Shown in pieces: positions 4,819-5,050 of a stretch of 5,050 bases of DNA (the stretch's first letter is position 1; every line of letters begins with the position of its first letter). The DNA lies in the NCBI GenBank assembly GCA_003651045.1, contig QMTJ01000097.1:1-5050 (forward strand), given 5' to 3'. The translations under genes were made by a program, and so were the position numbers. The notes under the pieces were generated by a model that was given only the letters and a program-made list of their open reading frames with translations, was not told the origin of the DNA and did no database searches. This stretch comes from Thermoplasmata archaeon. GTDB lineage: Archaea; Thermoplasmatota; E2; DHVEG-1.

Positions 4819-5050
4819 ATATATCAGGTTGCGCTGGTTTCCCATAAAGGATGATATTAAACACAATATACCATGTGATAGGTATCAATAAAAAAACTAT
4901 TGTTTGCAGTAAACCCAACAACGGGAATAATAAGATAATTATTAACGCACCAGATGAAGAGTTGATAACAGTAAATAGTTTTTTCATTTTAGCTCGATCA
5001 AAACGTTTAAGAGTGAGAAAACGGGTTGTGCTGATAAATGAGATAATTAT
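4817..5050 (-). CDS. C-terminal part of an unrecognised membrane protein (partial)
   Basis: A minus-strand frame is open from the right edge of the window to a TAA at 4817-4819, giving 77 residues. It begins with a mixed basic stretch (TTRFLTLKRFDRAKMKKLF) and continues with about 38 mostly hydrophobic residues that can form one long or two short membrane helices, from SSGALIIILLFPLLGLLQ to TWYIVFNIILYG. It ends in a short polar tail, KPAQPDI. An internal ATG at 4985-4987 could start a 56-residue protein. However, no TATA-like box lies upstream on that strand and the frame stays open to the edge, so a longer gene is more likely. I recognise no family. It is convergent with the CrtC-like gene and is not part of that operon. 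Confidence 0.65.
   Translation of the reverse strand: MIISFISTTRFLTLKRFDRAKMKKLFTVINSSSGALIIILLFPLLGLLQTIVFLLIPITWYIVFNIILYGKPAQPDI

Overview
The window is AT-rich and looks archaeal, most likely euryarchaeal. TATA-like boxes sit about 25 nt upstream of start codons, Shine-Dalgarno sequences are weak or absent, and genes are followed by short T-runs rather than hairpin terminators. The gene content fits: an HD phosphohydrolase, a UbiA-family polytopic prenyltransferase and CrtC/AttH-type lipocalin-like proteins. I cannot name a genus. A Thermoplasmata-like or similar low-GC lineage, perhaps from a sediment metagenome, is only a guess.

Layout, left to right. (1) Positions 1-161 hold a possible 3' tail of an upstream gene, then a TATA-like box and an imperfect inverted repeat in front of the first full gene. 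(2) Positions 162-1418 encode an intact HD-domain, dNTPase-type phosphohydrolase with all expected metal ligands. (3) Positions 1419-1734 contain no convincing gene. They hold a short purine-rich stretch with a 12-bp direct repeat and an 8-bp inverted repeat, then very AT-rich DNA with TATA-like boxes. (4) Positions 1735-2694 are a CrtC-like gene whose first 56 codons are interrupted by two in-frame stops (TGA, TAA). The remaining 262 codons are open and carry the family motif. (5) Positions 2759-3769 encode a UbiA prenyltransferase. (6) Positions 3838-4809 encode an intact CrtC-like paralogue. (7) Positions 4817-5050 on the minus strand are the 3' end of an unrecognised membrane protein, convergent with the CrtC-like gene.

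The central theme is a CrtC-like / UbiA / CrtC-like cassette on one strand. UbiA enzymes move prenyl chains onto acceptors. Characterised CrtC enzymes add water across a terminal isoprenoid double bond. A prenyl transfer followed by hydration of an isoprenoid (lipid, quinone or carotenoid-like) is a reasonable but unproven reading. No phytoene synthase or desaturase gene lies in the window. One copy of the CrtC-like pair seems to be decaying or translated in pieces, while its paralogue is intact. The HD gene is separated by over 300 bp and shows no functional link to the cassette.
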